A stretch of DNA of 64,000 nucleotides from Sinotaia quadrata (GCA_028829895.1 CM054179.1:41867617-41931616), one strand, 5' to 3'. Positions 46,360-58,482 are shown, counted from the first letter of the stretch. Program-made: numbers and translations. The notes: generated from the sequence alone by a model not told the origin.

Positions 46360-47283
46360 TTCCATTGAAATATTACCATGCTTTAATAGGTTTAGTTTTA
46401 GAAACCCAACTCTAGTCCACCCTATACTTAATAGAACATGGCGATCAGCACGCCTCCGATTTCTCATTAATGTTAAAATCTTCCTATGTACATTGCTCCA
46501 AATCCGTCCTATGTCCCAATCAATGCGTCTAAACTTTCCAGTGAATTTCATTCAGAGTATTGATTCTGATACAGCACGGAAGTGTCTATATAAAAATAAA
46601 CACGTTAACAACATGTGCGCTGATGTGGATGATGGTAAGATTTCAAATTTGACACTTCGCGATATCCTCTCCTTTGATGTGATAGGCCATGATTGTCATA
46701 CATTCGCACGCAGCAGCCATACTACAGCTCTGCTGAAGTCCAGATCGCAGTAAGCTGTACAACAGGACAAGCACGCCAACACAATATACCGGCTGATTCG
46801 AGCACAAATAATCTTTGTTATGAGTTCTCAAGTTTTTATTCTTGGACCAGTTCTCATCACTCCTGTACTTTCTTCTCTCATTTTCTTTCAAAAAGTTATC
46901 AATCATCATCGTTGTCGGACACTAGTCGTTTCCTGCAAACTTTGCCTTGAAACTAAAAATCAATGCCATTCTCCAGAGAGTTGAAATATGTGTTTTTGAT
47001 GTCTTGTCATGGATGGAAATGTACACGCAATTGAAGCCTATCCAAATAGAGAAATCTGTTTTTAACATCCTGTCAAGGACAGTTCCAATAGGGTTTATTA
47101 AGAAAACCCCCCCACCAAGGAATAACTCAGAAAACATACAACTGCCATGTTGATAAGCTCAGTATGAATATCATACAACCACTGCCAAGCGCAAAATGTC
47201 CTTGTGACATTAATACACTCATTTCATCACTTCCTTAAAAACCCAGGTGTGTCAGCTGATCGCTCCCTGACGTTACGTCAGCA
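46360..47283. other. No gene recognised
   Basis: Several 70-88-codon frames on both strands, none with a recognisable domain. A C-run (47106-47113) is present. Confidence 0.35.
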
Positions 47284-47352
47284 CGTAACTGCAAGTTGTA
47301 CAGCAAACGTAACTGCAAGTTGTACAGCAAACGTAACTGCAAGTTGTACACA
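47284..47352 (+). repeat. 24-bp minisatellite, ~3 copies
   Basis: CGTAACTGCAAGTTGTACAG plus CAAA, three consecutive copies. Confidence 0.9.
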
Positions 47353-47930
47353 AATACACTGTTCGTGTTTTCTTTCCGCAGCTGGTTCTACTAGTGGAAC
47401 TCCAGTGCTTCTTCAGTCTCTTCGTCTTGAGTAGCCTCCCCTCTATCTTCGTAAAAACGTTGCAGTAAACTCTCCTAGAGCACGGTAGCTTGGGTAACCT
47501 TAACCCCTGAAACTCTGGTCATATTTCCTCATTTCCTATCATCTGCTGTGCTGATTACCGGGCTGACGGTCAGAGTACAAAGGATTTCTTATACTCTGAT
47601 TCCATGAGTTCTAAAGTAATTTTCTTGTTTCACTAATCAATACGGCGTGTCTAGTCCTCGGTTTGTAGTCAAACAAGGAAATTCACACGATTCTTTGGGC
47701 AAATTCTTTCTCCAGTGGAAGGCGTTACAGTTGTAAGGTGTTGGTCTCTAACATTCCTTACCATCTGCTTGCTTTAATGATGTTAAGTGTTTGATATTTT
47801 GTTAATATTAATATAATTAGATTGTGTGGATCCTTTAGAGTTTTCTTAAACGTTACACTCTATCAAGTCACCACTGGTGGTGATGGTAGCAATTGTTGAG
47901 GCAGTAGTAGTAGAAGTAGTAGTAGTAGTG

Positions 47931-47963
<33 letters not shown>

Positions 47964-48045
47964 ATGTCCATAGAGTGAATTAACGTAGCTCTCTTTTTTC
48001 TCTGGTTTACCAATGTTTCTTGTGAGAAAGTTCAAAAGGTCATAG
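47353..48045. other. No gene; (GTA)n microsatellite at 47899-47962
   Basis: GTAGTAGTA runs interrupted by GAA and GTG triplets. The rest is featureless. Confidence 0.6.
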
Positions 48046-48398
48046 GACGCCACCGTTACCGTAGTTAATGGTTATGATTAATATTATTATTTAATCATGC
48101 ATAACTAATTACAAGTGAGGAGAATCTTAATTTATGTTATTAATAATTCTCCAGCAGACACCTCTCGTCTCTCTCACTTGGCGGATATGCAGGCTCTGTA
48201 AATGTTTTCTCTCTTCCACAATATTAAAGACAAACATTTACCGTCACACAATATTTAAATAGGTGGAAAACGTCTTATCAAATGAGAAAAATTCATCTTT
48301 TAATCTATATTTAGTGAGCCTGCATCCACCCACTTTCTTCTCCAACATAAGGTTATCAATATGTGTAAGCAATAAATGTATTAAATCAACAATCAAAT
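48046..48398 (+). repeat. ~355-bp interspersed repeat, copy B (plus)
   Basis: Plus-strand counterpart of 15578-15935, aligned from GACGCCACCG to TTAAATCAACAATCAAAT with small indels. Both copies end without an obvious target duplication. Non-coding. Confidence 0.75.
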
Positions 48399-48603
48399 AT
48401 ACACAATATGAATATAATCAAAAGAGCATTGACGTTTACATCACAACAATGTTCAATTAAAGCTGGACAATTGTTCAGTGTATCCTAGCATAGATAAATG
48501 CAGTCTATTAATCAGAAATGCATTATCAAATTCATGGATATCGTCATGGAAATAAGAGTGGAGCTTCAGAGAAATAAAGTATATGCACAAAACCTGTTCA
48601 AAG

Positions 48604-48810
48604 ATGGCGGCTGTTGCTGGCATGTGTTTCATAGTCACATGGTTTGTAACAAATCACTGCCTGTCAAATTTAGGCGAGGTCCCACGTGTCCCTTCTAGAG
48701 GCACGTTACACAACTGTTCCAGAATCTTTGATGCACTCTCCAAGCATGCCGTAGAGAATCATTCTGAATTTCACATGTTCTACCAAGCACATTATGAGGA
48801 ATGTTCTTGA
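48604..48810 (+). CDS. Candidate small ORF with strong start context, unrecognised
   Basis: AAAGATGGCGGCT at 48600-48612 is both a good start context and a match to the YY1-type AAGATGGCGGC word. The frame from this ATG encodes 68 residues: MAAVAGMCFIVTWFVTNHCL, hydrophobic and signal-peptide-like, then a polar tail ending HYEECS. No family is recognised and no splice sites or TATA box are seen, so this is a weak candidate. The upstream in-frame ATG at 48583 has a poorer context. Confidence 0.15.
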   Translation: MAAVAGMCFIVTWFVTNHCLSNLGEVPRVPSRGTLHNCSRIFDALSKHAVENHSEFHMFYQAHYEECS

Positions 48811-49204
48811 TTTTCTATGCATGTTTACTCAACACACCACAAGGAATATTCAAAATAATCTTTGTGAATCCATGAGACCATACTCAAGTCACAATTTCTG
48901 CCATATTGGTACTCAAATGGAATTCATAGAAATCAACTTACAGCAACATGTTTTACTGATAAGCTGACAACAACACCGGATTCACACACGAACGTAATCT
49001 AGTAGAACACAGTAGCCACCATAGTACAATGTGACAAAAGTAAAACAAAAACGCCTGCCTCTCATAGGTTAATGATCGCCTTTATGACCAGACTCAAGTT
49101 ATGTTCAAATTCAAAGTAAGTACAATAGAGTACTTCAACAAAGAAACTTTTGGTCCATCCTGATTGGTTGAGGCTGTTATGAACAGTGTGAGATTATTAG
49201 TAAG
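48811..49204. other. No recognisable feature
   Basis: Unique-looking sequence; may belong to the same old insertion as the repeat that follows. Confidence 0.35.
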
Positions 49205-49412
49205 AAAAACTATTCATTATTTGGAACTGGTTTGGATTGCATCAGCAGTTTTCTAGCATATTCTGAACTCGATTTGTTTACTACTCCACTTTGACATTTA
49301 CAAAAAATGCCATCATAAGGGAGTGCCCAATGTGAGGTCACTTTGACAATTTAACAATTTATATACCAATTAAGTCTAGAAATAGGGACAGGCAAATTTC
49401 CTCCACCATAGG
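49205..49412 (+). repeat. ~200-bp interspersed repeat, copy 1
   Basis: Aligns with the reverse complement of 58291-58482. Shared landmarks in order are AAAACTA.TCATT, GCATCAGCA.T, AT.CCATAAGG.AGT.CCCAATGT, AACAATTTA.AT, and TAGGGA.AGGCAAATTT. Probably an old non-autonomous element. Confidence 0.6.
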
Positions 49413-50113
49413 TTCAAAACTCTGCAGTTAAAGTTATTCTCAGAACTCCAGGAATGGATCGAGCTCCACTTCTCCGGCCTTCACTGCTAACTTGTTCACA
49501 GCAGAATACATCTTCTCTTTGTTACGCTCTGGTTCCAGTCCTAAGTGCCTATCTGATCTCACCCTCGTTCACATTTCAAAAGCATTTTAACATTTTGAAA
49601 GCAAAGTGTGCCATGCTGTCAATTTAACGTTGGTTATCAAGGTTCATTTACCTGGAATTAGCTCTCTTTGGAGCTAAGGCACAAAGATAACAGGTGTACC
49701 TTGAAGAGGACTTCTAGACATGTTTTTTTTTTCAGCCAGAATAGCGCCGTCACTGTTCTAGCTGTACAATTGTACAGTAATTTAGAAAAGTTTTGCCTGT
49801 AGTATAAGGAGTTTATTAATGAAGATTGTGTGTATTTTATGTATAATTATTGCAAAATATTAGAAATTGTAATAGATTAGACATTTTTCTAGTCCCCATT
49901 ATTATAGCTATTCATTAACAACTATTCATGACTTATGATGTCCTACAGTTAGCTGGCTGTGACTCGTTCTAAAATCTAACAGAATAAGGAAGGGTTACGG
50001 ATTTGTAATGGATTTGGGCGGCGCCTGGAAGAGCTGGTAGAAGCAGTGAGACAAGATTGATTGGGGTAATTCACTGAGAGAATATTTCACTTCCAGTGAT
50101 GTTCCCAAGCATT
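49413..50113. other. No recognisable feature
   Basis: Unique-looking DNA; nothing supported. Confidence 0.4.
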
Positions 50114-50433
50114 GTTATTTCTACTGATATTTCTTCTGCTCCAACGCTGTTCTATTTCTATTGATATTTCTTCTGCTCCAACGCTGTTCTATTTCTATTG
50201 ATATTTCTTCTGCTCCAACGTTGTTCTATTTCTATTGATATTTCTTTTGTTCCAACTCTGTTCCATTTCTACTGATATTTCTTCTGTTTCAGCACTGTTC
50301 CATTTCTACTGATATTTTTTTCTGTTTCAACACTGTTCCAGTTCTACTGATATTTCTTCTGTTTCAACACTGTTCCATTTCTACTGATATTTCTTCTGTT
50401 TCAAAACTGTTCTATTTCTATTGATATTTATGT
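50114..50433 (+). repeat. 37-bp minisatellite, ~8 copies
   Basis: Units read TTCTACTGATATTTCTTCTG followed by TTTCAACACTGTTCCAT. Two sub-types occur in separate blocks: CTCCAACGCTGTTCTAT on the left and TTTCAACACTGTTCCAT on the right. Confidence 0.95.
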
Positions 50434-50489
50434 CTCTTTGACAAGCTATCTCTATCTGTATGTCTACCTACCTACCTATCCACCCATCT

Positions 50490-50498
50490 ATCTATCGT

Positions 50499-50590
<92 letters not shown>
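50490..50590 (+). repeat. (TATC)n microsatellite
   Basis: About 22 uninterrupted TATC units preceded by degenerate CTACC/TATC. Confidence 0.95.
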
Positions 50591-50985
50591 CCGGAGATTT
50601 TCACAGTGTTGTCACACACTTCGGGAATGGATAGACTTATTATACAATCAAGATATGTTTTTAATCCCTGTTTTAGTGACTTATGTTTTGTTTTACCTGT
50701 CTGCCTAAATGCTGCGTACTCCTGTCTTATTTACTTTTGATCCAGTAGTGATGTCCCGCCCATGTCCTTGTCTTCTGCTATGTTGTCGTCATCAATAAAA
50801 ATATCAACATTATCATCGTCGCCATCAGTTATATTATTACATTCAAAAATATTTCGATGCACACGTAAAAACTCATCTATATCTTGGCAGTAAAATACTA
50901 CACGATATTTAATAAAATGTGGATGCCTCCACACATATACACCAACAAACAAACACACCTTCTTCTTCCATTAAGGGACATTACG
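50591..50985. other. No recognisable feature
   Basis: Holds an ATC/CATCGTCG-rich segment (50780-50830) but no supported gene. Confidence 0.4.
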
Positions 50986-51156
50986 GTAAAACCGTTCACC
51001 TACTTCGGCAGCACATTATCTCATGGTGAAAATATTGATACGGATGTCAACTGCACACTTGGCAAAGTATCGGCAATGTTTGAACGATTGCAGCCAATTT
51101 GGTGTGCTCCAACCATCGACGCTTTGATAAAAATTAAGACTCTACAAAACCATCAT
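50986..51156 (+). mobile_element. LINE reverse-transcriptase C-terminal fragment
   Basis: The frame reads VKPFTYFGSTLSHGENID followed by TDVNCTLGKVSAMFERLQPIW. This matches the pattern FxYLGSxLxxxxxxDxxIxxRLxKAxxxFxxLxxxW that follows the polymerase domain in many non-LTR retrotransposon reverse transcriptases. Only about 57 residues remain. Upstream catalytic blocks are absent, so it is a dead scrap. Clade cannot be decided from this length. Confidence 0.7.
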
Positions 51157-51164
51157 CATAAAAA

Positions 51165-51395
51165 TAGTTAGAAAGGTAAGGGTAATGCTGACAGGCATGC
51201 AAAGGTAATACAAGTCAGAGAGCTAAGGGTAATGCTGTCAGAGAGGTAAGGGTAATGCTGTCAGAAAGGTAAAGGTAATGCTGCCAGAGAGGAAAGGGTA
51301 CTGCTGCCAGAGAAGTAAGGGTAATGCTGTCAGAGAGGTAAGGGTAAATGCAGAGAGAGAGAGAGAGAGGTAAGGGTAATGCTGATAGAGAAAAC
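51165..51395 (+). repeat. ~22-23-bp minisatellite, ~9 copies
   Basis: GAGAGGTAAGGGTAATGCTG plus TCA with small indels; includes a short GA run at 51352-51369. It starts immediately beyond the LINE fragment. Confidence 0.9.
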
Positions 51396-52114
51396 TAAAA
51401 TTCAGAAGTTTAAAATAAGATGCGCAACGTGTCCGGAGGTCACTTCTCATTGCCTATTGATTTAAGAACGTTTCTCAACCGTTCCTTGATTGCTTTCAAA
51501 TGCAAACGATCATGTGACTTGTCACTTGTAAATGGCTTGTTTTATGACCAAGCAAAAGACTGGGGTAGGGGTGGGGGTGGGGACATCCTAAGCATCAGGC
51601 CTAGTAGGCTGGCTGATTGTAACTTGTACTATTTTTAAATGTTTATGTTTATTATGTTTATGTAAAATTCAATGCTGCTGTATGTTGTTATTTTATGTAT
51701 TGCTTTCTTCCCGTCTCTCGTTCTTTCTCTCTGATATTTTCCTCTGTTTGTTCACTTTTCCACTGTCTCTCTCTATCATGTTCTCTATGTCTTGCGCTTG
51801 GTCTCTATGTTTGCATTATTTTCTATCTCCCTTTTCTGTCTCTCATTCTCGCTTCTTTGTATCTGCTTTTTGGTTCTTTACCTCTCTCCGTCCTTTTTTC
51901 TCGGTCTCTCTCTCCCTGTCTGGTTTCTGGATTTTCATGTCTGTCTTTGACTTGATCTCTCTCTTTCTCTCTCCAATTATTTATGTCTGAATGGCATATC
52001 TGTCTCTACCACACTTGCTCCTTTTCTCTCGTAAGCGTTCCTTTAGATCATAAATTAAAATAAATATTATTTATAGAATTTTATTATTGCTTTTTGACAA
52101 CTGAAGTCTCTGAT
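51396..52114. other. No gene; pyrimidine-rich segment 51700-52030
   Basis: The CT-rich stretch opens Ser/Leu/Phe frames that I read as composition artefacts. Confidence 0.5.
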
Positions 52115-52159
52115 CACGTGACCATTCAGGCGCAGATCGCCAGTCCGAACCAGGGCGTG

Positions 52160-52262
52160 GTCTTGTGGATTGAATAGATTATAACTGGGTGGGACTCGAA
52201 CCCTTATCACTCGCTTGCGTAGCCTGCGCCTATTTATCGCGGCTGCCTGGGAATACGGCCCT
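52160..52262 (-). repeat. tRNA-derived (SINE-like) fragment
   Basis: On minus, GGTTCGAGTCCCACCCA contains a perfect RNA-polymerase-III B box (GTTCGAGTCC, 52201-52192). About 35 bases upstream, TAGGCGCAGGCTACGCAAGC resembles an A box and D arm imperfectly. Cloverleaf pairing of the acceptor stem is not evident, so I favour a SINE head over a functional tRNA gene. Confidence 0.4.
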
Positions 52263-52991
52263 CTAAAATAATATATAAAGTATTCAAAGGTTTGTCTCAG
52301 TCTTCTGTCTGCCTGCTTCCTCGCCTCTGTGTGTTTGTCTCTGTGTTACTGTATTTCCTCTTCTTCCTCTCTCTCTCTGTGTGTGTGTGTGTGTTTCTGA
52401 CTCTGTATTTCTCTTTTCTCTCTCTCTGTTTGTGTGTTTCTGTATCTGATTCTCTTACTCTCCTCTCTTTCTCTGTGCTTCTATATATTTCTCTTCCTCT
52501 TCTCTGTCTTTCCTTTATTTCACCAAAGACTAATCCTACAAACGAAGTAGCTGATTCAGTCTTTCAAACTTCAGAAAGAAAACTGCACAAATTGTATGCT
52601 TCCATGAAAATTTAAAAAATAATAATAACATTGGCTCGCAGATACGGTGAGCACTTTTTGACACCGAGGAAATGTCGACTTTGGCTGCAGTCGTCTGGGG
52701 AATGGTTCCATAGGGTCGCCACAAAGCGCTTTGATACCCAGAGTTAAGGAAAAGACGCCCTTAACACCGGAGCTTTAACAAGCCAGGCAGGAACTCCCCG
52801 TTTGTAGCTTCATGCCCTAATACGATAAGATATTGGTTTTGGACTTAGAGAATCTCAGACCAGCGTTCATAGCAGCATAGACAAACGGCTGTTCTATGAT
52901 GGCAGTTGAGCTCTGTAAGGAAGACGATCAGAAAGAGGAGACCGAACACTAGAGAAGTAGCTGATCACTCGGTTTTCAAGGCAGTAGCACC

Positions 52992-52992
<1 letters not shown>
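52263..52992. other. No gene; CT/GT-rich segment 52290-52520
   Basis: Degenerate TCTCTGTGTG composition opens a Ser/Val/Cys-rich plus frame. Nothing supported. Confidence 0.5.

Positions 52993-53060
<68 letters not shown>
52993..53060 (+). repeat. (CA)n microsatellite
   Basis: Over thirty uninterrupted CA units. Confidence 0.95.
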
Positions 53061-54689
53061 ACACACGCACGCAATATGATATTAAAATATATAATATTCA
53101 TACGTAACGTGTATTAAAAACTATCGCTGTTTTAAAGGCGCAGTGGCCTCTGATGGTAAGTTGCACTGCGCCCGACAAACCACACATTAAAGGCTCACGT
53201 CGGATAGGAGTGTGTGCTTGTTATGCTTGCGTTCATGTGCAGGACGTGCGTGTGTATATGTAAGATTGTGCCATGTGTGTATGTCTTGGGAATGGCCCAG
53301 GAGCATATATGTGTAAGAAAGATTGTACCGGGTGTGTTTGTGTGTTGCTATTGAACATTACTTAAGAGCATACCTGTGAATGTATGACTGTTTTCGTATG
53401 ATTTTGTTTACATGTTTCTTCTACTGTGTTTCTGTCATTATAACAATCTTAAACACTAACATATTAAAAACAGAAATGACTGATGCAGTGACAAAGAAAA
53501 TACAAATATCAGTGCTAATGTCATTTTCAAAAATATATTTTGTAACAGAAGACAGTTATGTCCAATGAAAAATGGGAAAAATTAGGAAGTGAGAGTTAAA
53601 TATAAATTTTAGAAAGAAAGCTGAATAAACTACTGTTTAACTGGTTATTTTTTTCGTATCTGGACATCAGCCGCATTTCTAGGCAATATAAACGTTTTAT
53701 GATTTAGATTCGGAGGATAAATATTAACACACTTTTCCATTCACAGAATGCTAATAAAAGTCTGCATCATTCTCCGGCAATATGACAGAAACAACCCAAA
53801 CGCTACGATTAACAAGCTCATGCATCCCAGCGAAGCCGAAGCCCTGAGCGATTTCACTCGTTAAATCCTTGCTTGCTGAATTGCTGAACTAGTATACTGC
53901 AAAATTCCCTGATGTCGAATCCTGAGCACCATTGCGTTTGGATCTGCACTTCTGGACTTTCCGTCATTGTAGTTTTCGTACTCATCTGACATAACAGACT
54001 ACTGGAAAGGGGTGGGTGGGGTGGGTGAGAAGGGCGCGTCTGTATACACTTTCTTTTTTGCTGTTCCACGAAAAGCGTCTGGTGGAGTAATGGGCCTTTG
54101 CTCAAGGGTCTAGATTATGCTTCACCAACTTGCAGAGACCTAAATTCATATTCGCCCAATTTCTCTTTTTAAGTGGAAGTGTGAGAACAGGGAGGAATAA
54201 ACTAAAATGAAGAGTCCTGGGTTGAAGTTTTCAAACTGGAGACCGGCGGCCATGGGGTACAGACGAGTCATGGAATGTTATGATTTTGTCTGACTTGTGC
54301 AAAGAGTGTTTGAAAATAGTTAAGTTCCGGTTCATGTTTTAATGTCCACATTTCCTGTTTACAATACATTTCACTATGGCTTCATTTCACTTTTAATTTC
54401 GTGTTATCTTTAATTCGCAACGATCGCTACTATATTTGCGAGCCAGACTGTTTCGAATGCTCTCTGCAGTTTGATAATGTTTAGGCAAGGAATATGACCT
54501 AGACTAAACGATCGTAATTGCTTACGATTTCAGCTGAGGAAGGTGATAAGGTTCTTCATTTGTACAATTAGTGTCAAAAGTGGCGACGGTAATTATAAAC
54601 AAACGTTTAGCTTAAACATGCATACTTGTTCTTTTAACTCTTTTCTACCAGAAGGAAGTGAAGGTAAAGTTAAGAATAAGTTGTGTGCG
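53061..54689. other. No gene recognised
   Basis: Short frames only (53380-53568, 53854-54105, 54543-54758). None has a recognisable domain. Confidence 0.4.
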
Positions 54690-54692
54690 TGC

Positions 54693-54758
<66 letters not shown>
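54683..54758 (+). repeat. (GT)n microsatellite
   Basis: GTGCGTGC start followed by about thirty GT units. Confidence 0.95.
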
Positions 54759-54761
<3 letters not shown>

Positions 54762-54920
54762 TGAAAAGGACGGTTGATGACGGATGACAAGTCAGAATTG
54801 CAAAATGTTCGAACCGAAAGCAGAATAAACGAGGAAAGACAATTTGTGGTTTTGGACATTTGCACAAAATTCACTTTCTTGACCTGAAAAACATATGACC
54901 AGTTTTATAATCTAATCGAA

Positions 54921-55309
54921 CAGACTAGACACTAAGCAAAGCCCACTCCCCGACCCTGCTAACCTGACTAGACACTAAGCTAAGCCCACTCCCAGACCCT
55001 GCTAACCTGACTAGACACTAAGATAAGCCCACTCTCAGACCCAGCTAACCTGACTAGACACTAAGCTACTCCCACTCCCCGACCCTGCTAACCTGACTAG
55101 ACACTAGGCTAAGCCCACTCCCAGACCCTGCTAACCTGACTATACACTAAGCTAAGCCCACTCCCAGACCCAGCTAACCTGACTAGACACTAAACAAAGC
55201 CCACTCCCCGACCCTGCTAACATGACTAGACACTAAGCTAAGCCCACTCCCAGACCCTGCTAACCTGACTAGACTCTAAAGCCCACTCCCAGACCCTGCT
55301 AACCTGACT
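54921..55309 (+). repeat. 43-bp minisatellite, ~9 copies
   Basis: Units read CTGACTAGACACTAAGCTAA followed by GCCCACTCCCAGACCCTGCTAAC, with a shortened eighth or ninth copy. The unit is much richer in GC than the flanks. Confidence 0.95.
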
Positions 55310-56079
55310 TAAAGAAACTGTGAAGTGTCACTCGCACGTTTAGCACAAAAAATTAAATAAATTTAATAAACTAGGAATTGAACACCCTAACTTACTATTT
55401 GTTATTTGGGGTTTAAAGCCTGTTTCCAGCGTTAGTTGATTTCACGGACCAACGCTCTAGGGGCCCCATCTGTACGTCAAGCTCGGATCTCTCAAACAAA
55501 GAGCCCCATCTCTACGTCATGCTTGGATCTCTCAAACAAGAGCCCCATCACTTTGTCACTGCTTACCTGCTTGACTGCAAGCCAAAAATAACGCAAGCTC
55601 TTTACCTCTCAGCGAGTTCAAAACGTGTGTGCAAAGCGTGTTCATGCTGTGTTGAAAGCGTGTTTAAAGTGTGTTGAAAAAGCATACTTAATGTGTATTC
55701 AAAGTGGCGTTCACAGAGTTCAAAATTTAGCAAATGTTTCACTCTAAGCCGTATTTATTTGAAATGGTGTAAGCGGGGAGATGGTGTTCGATGTAAAAGT
55801 GCGATGAAGAAATGCACTGAACGAGGAAAGCAGTTGCGGACGATCTCTATTTAAGCTTTCCCGCGTACTAGGAACATCAAAGACCGTTTCCCTGTGTCAG
55901 AGTTGTCGTATTACGTCGACTTTTGTTCTTGAATTAAAAACAAATTGCGGTGAAATAGACCGACGGCTAGGTCATAATTTTATAGAATAAAAGTTTTCGT
56001 TTGTATTATCTTTTGGGAAAGGAAGAAAATAAAAAAGCATGTACTTTTATACACGCGTCTCTATGTCTGAGTTTTTTGT
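55310..56079. other. No gene; ~40-bp triplication near 55455-55560
   Basis: GAGCCCCATCTCTACGTCAT and TGCTTGGATCTCTCAAACA recur two to three times. A GCGTGTT/GTGTGTT word series is at 55628-55700. Confidence 0.5.
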
Positions 56080-56520
56080 GCTTGTGACATTACGCGTTTG
56101 TAGTTGTCTCTATAAGTGATTAGTGTGTCTGTGCCTGTGTGTTTGTGTGTGTGTGTGTGTTTATGAGTGTGATATTGTCTGTAGAAGTGGATGTACGTGA
56201 GATTCTATGTTGTTTGCGTGTGTCTGTGCATGTGTTAGCGTGTCTGTTTATTCGTGTTTGCATGTTTGTCCATGTATGTATATTTGCATGAGTCTGCGTT
56301 TGCTTGAGTTTGTGTTTGCTCACGTTTATTGTGTGTGCATATATGTATGTATTTATTTATGCATCCCTGTTTGCTTGTGTGTTTTGCGTGATTGTCTCTA
56401 TGTGACTCTCTAGTTGTATGTGTTTTTGTGTGAGCGTGTTCTTGAATATGTGTGTCTGTGTGTGTCTTTGTATTCTTGCCAGTGTTCTTGTCTGTGTCTG
56501 TCTGTGTGTGAGTGTGATTT
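56080..56520 (+). repeat. Degenerate GT-rich tract
   Basis: Loose GTGTGTTTGCGTGTGTC-type composition over about 440 bp with a short pure (GT)n run at 56143-56160. Cys/Val frames on plus and Thr/His on minus are artefacts. Confidence 0.7.
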
Positions 56521-58033
56521 CAGGGTAAGAACTCTGTTTACATCCAGAGCATGTTTACTCAAAGCAATTTCTAGTTCCATCTTCCAACAACAAAAACTGA
56601 TTAAGGAAGCCATCGGCTCGCTACAACAGATGCATGAGGTATTTGAAGATACAGACTTCATGGCTTGTAAGATGTATGCGACTGAATAGTGCGTGTGTGT
56701 GCAGGGCGGGGGGTGTAATAGAGATAGCGAGAGTTAACGGAGCGCACGGTCGTCGAGTTCGAAGTGAACTGTTAAAGCATTTACTCCAGGAAAAGGTAAC
56801 TCGTTATGTTAAAAGGGAGGCAAGGTGCGTGGCCGCAATCAAAGCACAATGTCTGACAGCGATTCTTCCAGAAATTAATTATAACCTCCTTCAATAATCC
56901 TGTGCCTGCTGAGCAACACGTCTGATGATTTTGTGAACTGAGTCGTGCTACGTATCTGAGTCATTACTCCTGTCTCGTGAACTCACACAGACGTCAAGGC
57001 AACAACAAACATGGCCGCCTAGAGGTCGCGGTTCACGGGGTGGAAGGGTGCGGCGGTAGAGCACTGGATCATTTATGCACTTTATTTTTTAATTTTAAAT
57101 TTATTTTTTAAAATTGAGACTTCAAGTGTTTTCGAGTCTAATGGCTAGAATGATGCACCCACTTTTCTAAATTTTATTAATTAGGTCTGTCATCCGGTGC
57201 AGTATATGAAAGACTTTGTTTTAAAAGTAATTGACGTCATCCAATTGAGAAGCATGACAGTAAACAGCTTATCGTTGTCACCCTGACCTAAATAAAATTG
57301 TTCGCGTGCACTAGGAGTTAAAAGGAAGAAAAGGAAAAGAATAACTATACAGAGGATGAAAAAGTCTCTCTGCCTGAAGAGATTAGACAACAGAGGGGCA
57401 TTTCTTCAAGAACCGAGTCGTACATGACAGTAGAATCAAATACTTGTTTTTCCAGCTAGAACTTGTATGGGTTTTCTGCCTTCGGTTCCGACTCGCACAC
57501 ATCTTGCACGGCATGGCATGGCCTGAATGGGAACTCGTTCCGTTTGAGTGAACCGGATTAAAGAGTGGCGGAAGCAGACAATACGGAACAATAACAGAGA
57601 TTAAGTCGATTTCTAGAACCACAGTCTGTAGAGTGAGAAAAAGGCTGCTGGGTTGGTTGTCTTCTGTCTGTTTTCTATACAATATTTCATGAAGCTCAGT
57701 TATAGAAATAGTGCAAGCTACATTGCTGATAATTATTGGTGGGGTTGGGTTGTTGGTATTGTCGGTGGTAGTTGTGTTGGCTTCCTTCTCCTCCAGAGTC
57801 TGCGTGGGGCTTTTCGTCTTAGGTCATTTTAAGTCGTGGATGGTTTTGAAGGTGCATGGCTCCTTTCACTGTATTTAAAGCCCCAACAGTCTTATTGTCT
57901 ACTTGATATCGAAGTCCCCTCCACACACACACACAAACACACAAACACTCAAAATAAAACAAAGCAAAGGGGTTATTTAATTTACCACGGAACTCTGCCA
58001 TCTTTTTTACCACGCCAAATAATTTGCACTGCA
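56521..58033. other. No gene recognised; one CRE palindrome
   Basis: TGACGTCA at 57232-57239. The 56970-57060 stretch is CpG-richer (AACATGGCCGCC, GGTGCGGCGG). No supported coding region. Confidence 0.35.
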
Positions 58034-58290
58034 TCTACATACAGTTATTAGCATTACTTTGTCTTTATCTACATATAGTTTATTAGCATTACAATACCAT
58101 TATCTGCATATAGTTATTAGCATTACAATATCATTATCTACAAACAGTAGCATTACAAGATCATTATCTACGTATTGTTGTTAGCATTACAATATCATTA
58201 TCTTCATATTGTTGTTAGCATTCGAATATTATTATCTACATATTGTTGTTAGCATTACAATATCAGTATCTACATATAGTTATTAGCATT
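58034..58290 (+). repeat. ~34-bp minisatellite, ~8 copies
   Basis: Units read TATTAGCATTACAATATCAT followed by TATCTACATATAGT, with a TATTGTTGTTAGC sub-type in the middle. It abuts the interspersed repeat that starts at 58291. Confidence 0.9.
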
Positions 58291-58482
58291 AAGTGACAGA
58301 GTAAAATTTGCCTCTCCCTACTTTAAAATTAAATTGTTATGTAAATTGCTAATTTCTTAGAGTAACCCGACATTGGGTACTCCTTATGGTGCTATTTTTG
58401 AAAGTGTCTAATTTGAAGTAAGCAGCTCCAGGCAAGAACATTCAAGATTGCTGATGTAATGCAAACTGAATGAGTAGTTTTC
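58291..58482 (-). repeat. ~200-bp interspersed repeat, copy 2 (minus)
   Basis: Minus-strand counterpart of 49205-49412. The junction with the 34-bp minisatellite is sharp: the last unit's TTAGCATT is followed by AAGTGACAGAGTAAAATTTG. Confidence 0.6.

Noticed and set aside
52160..52262. Functional tRNA gene
   Set aside because: B box is good, but the A box is poor and no convincing acceptor-stem pairing is seen.
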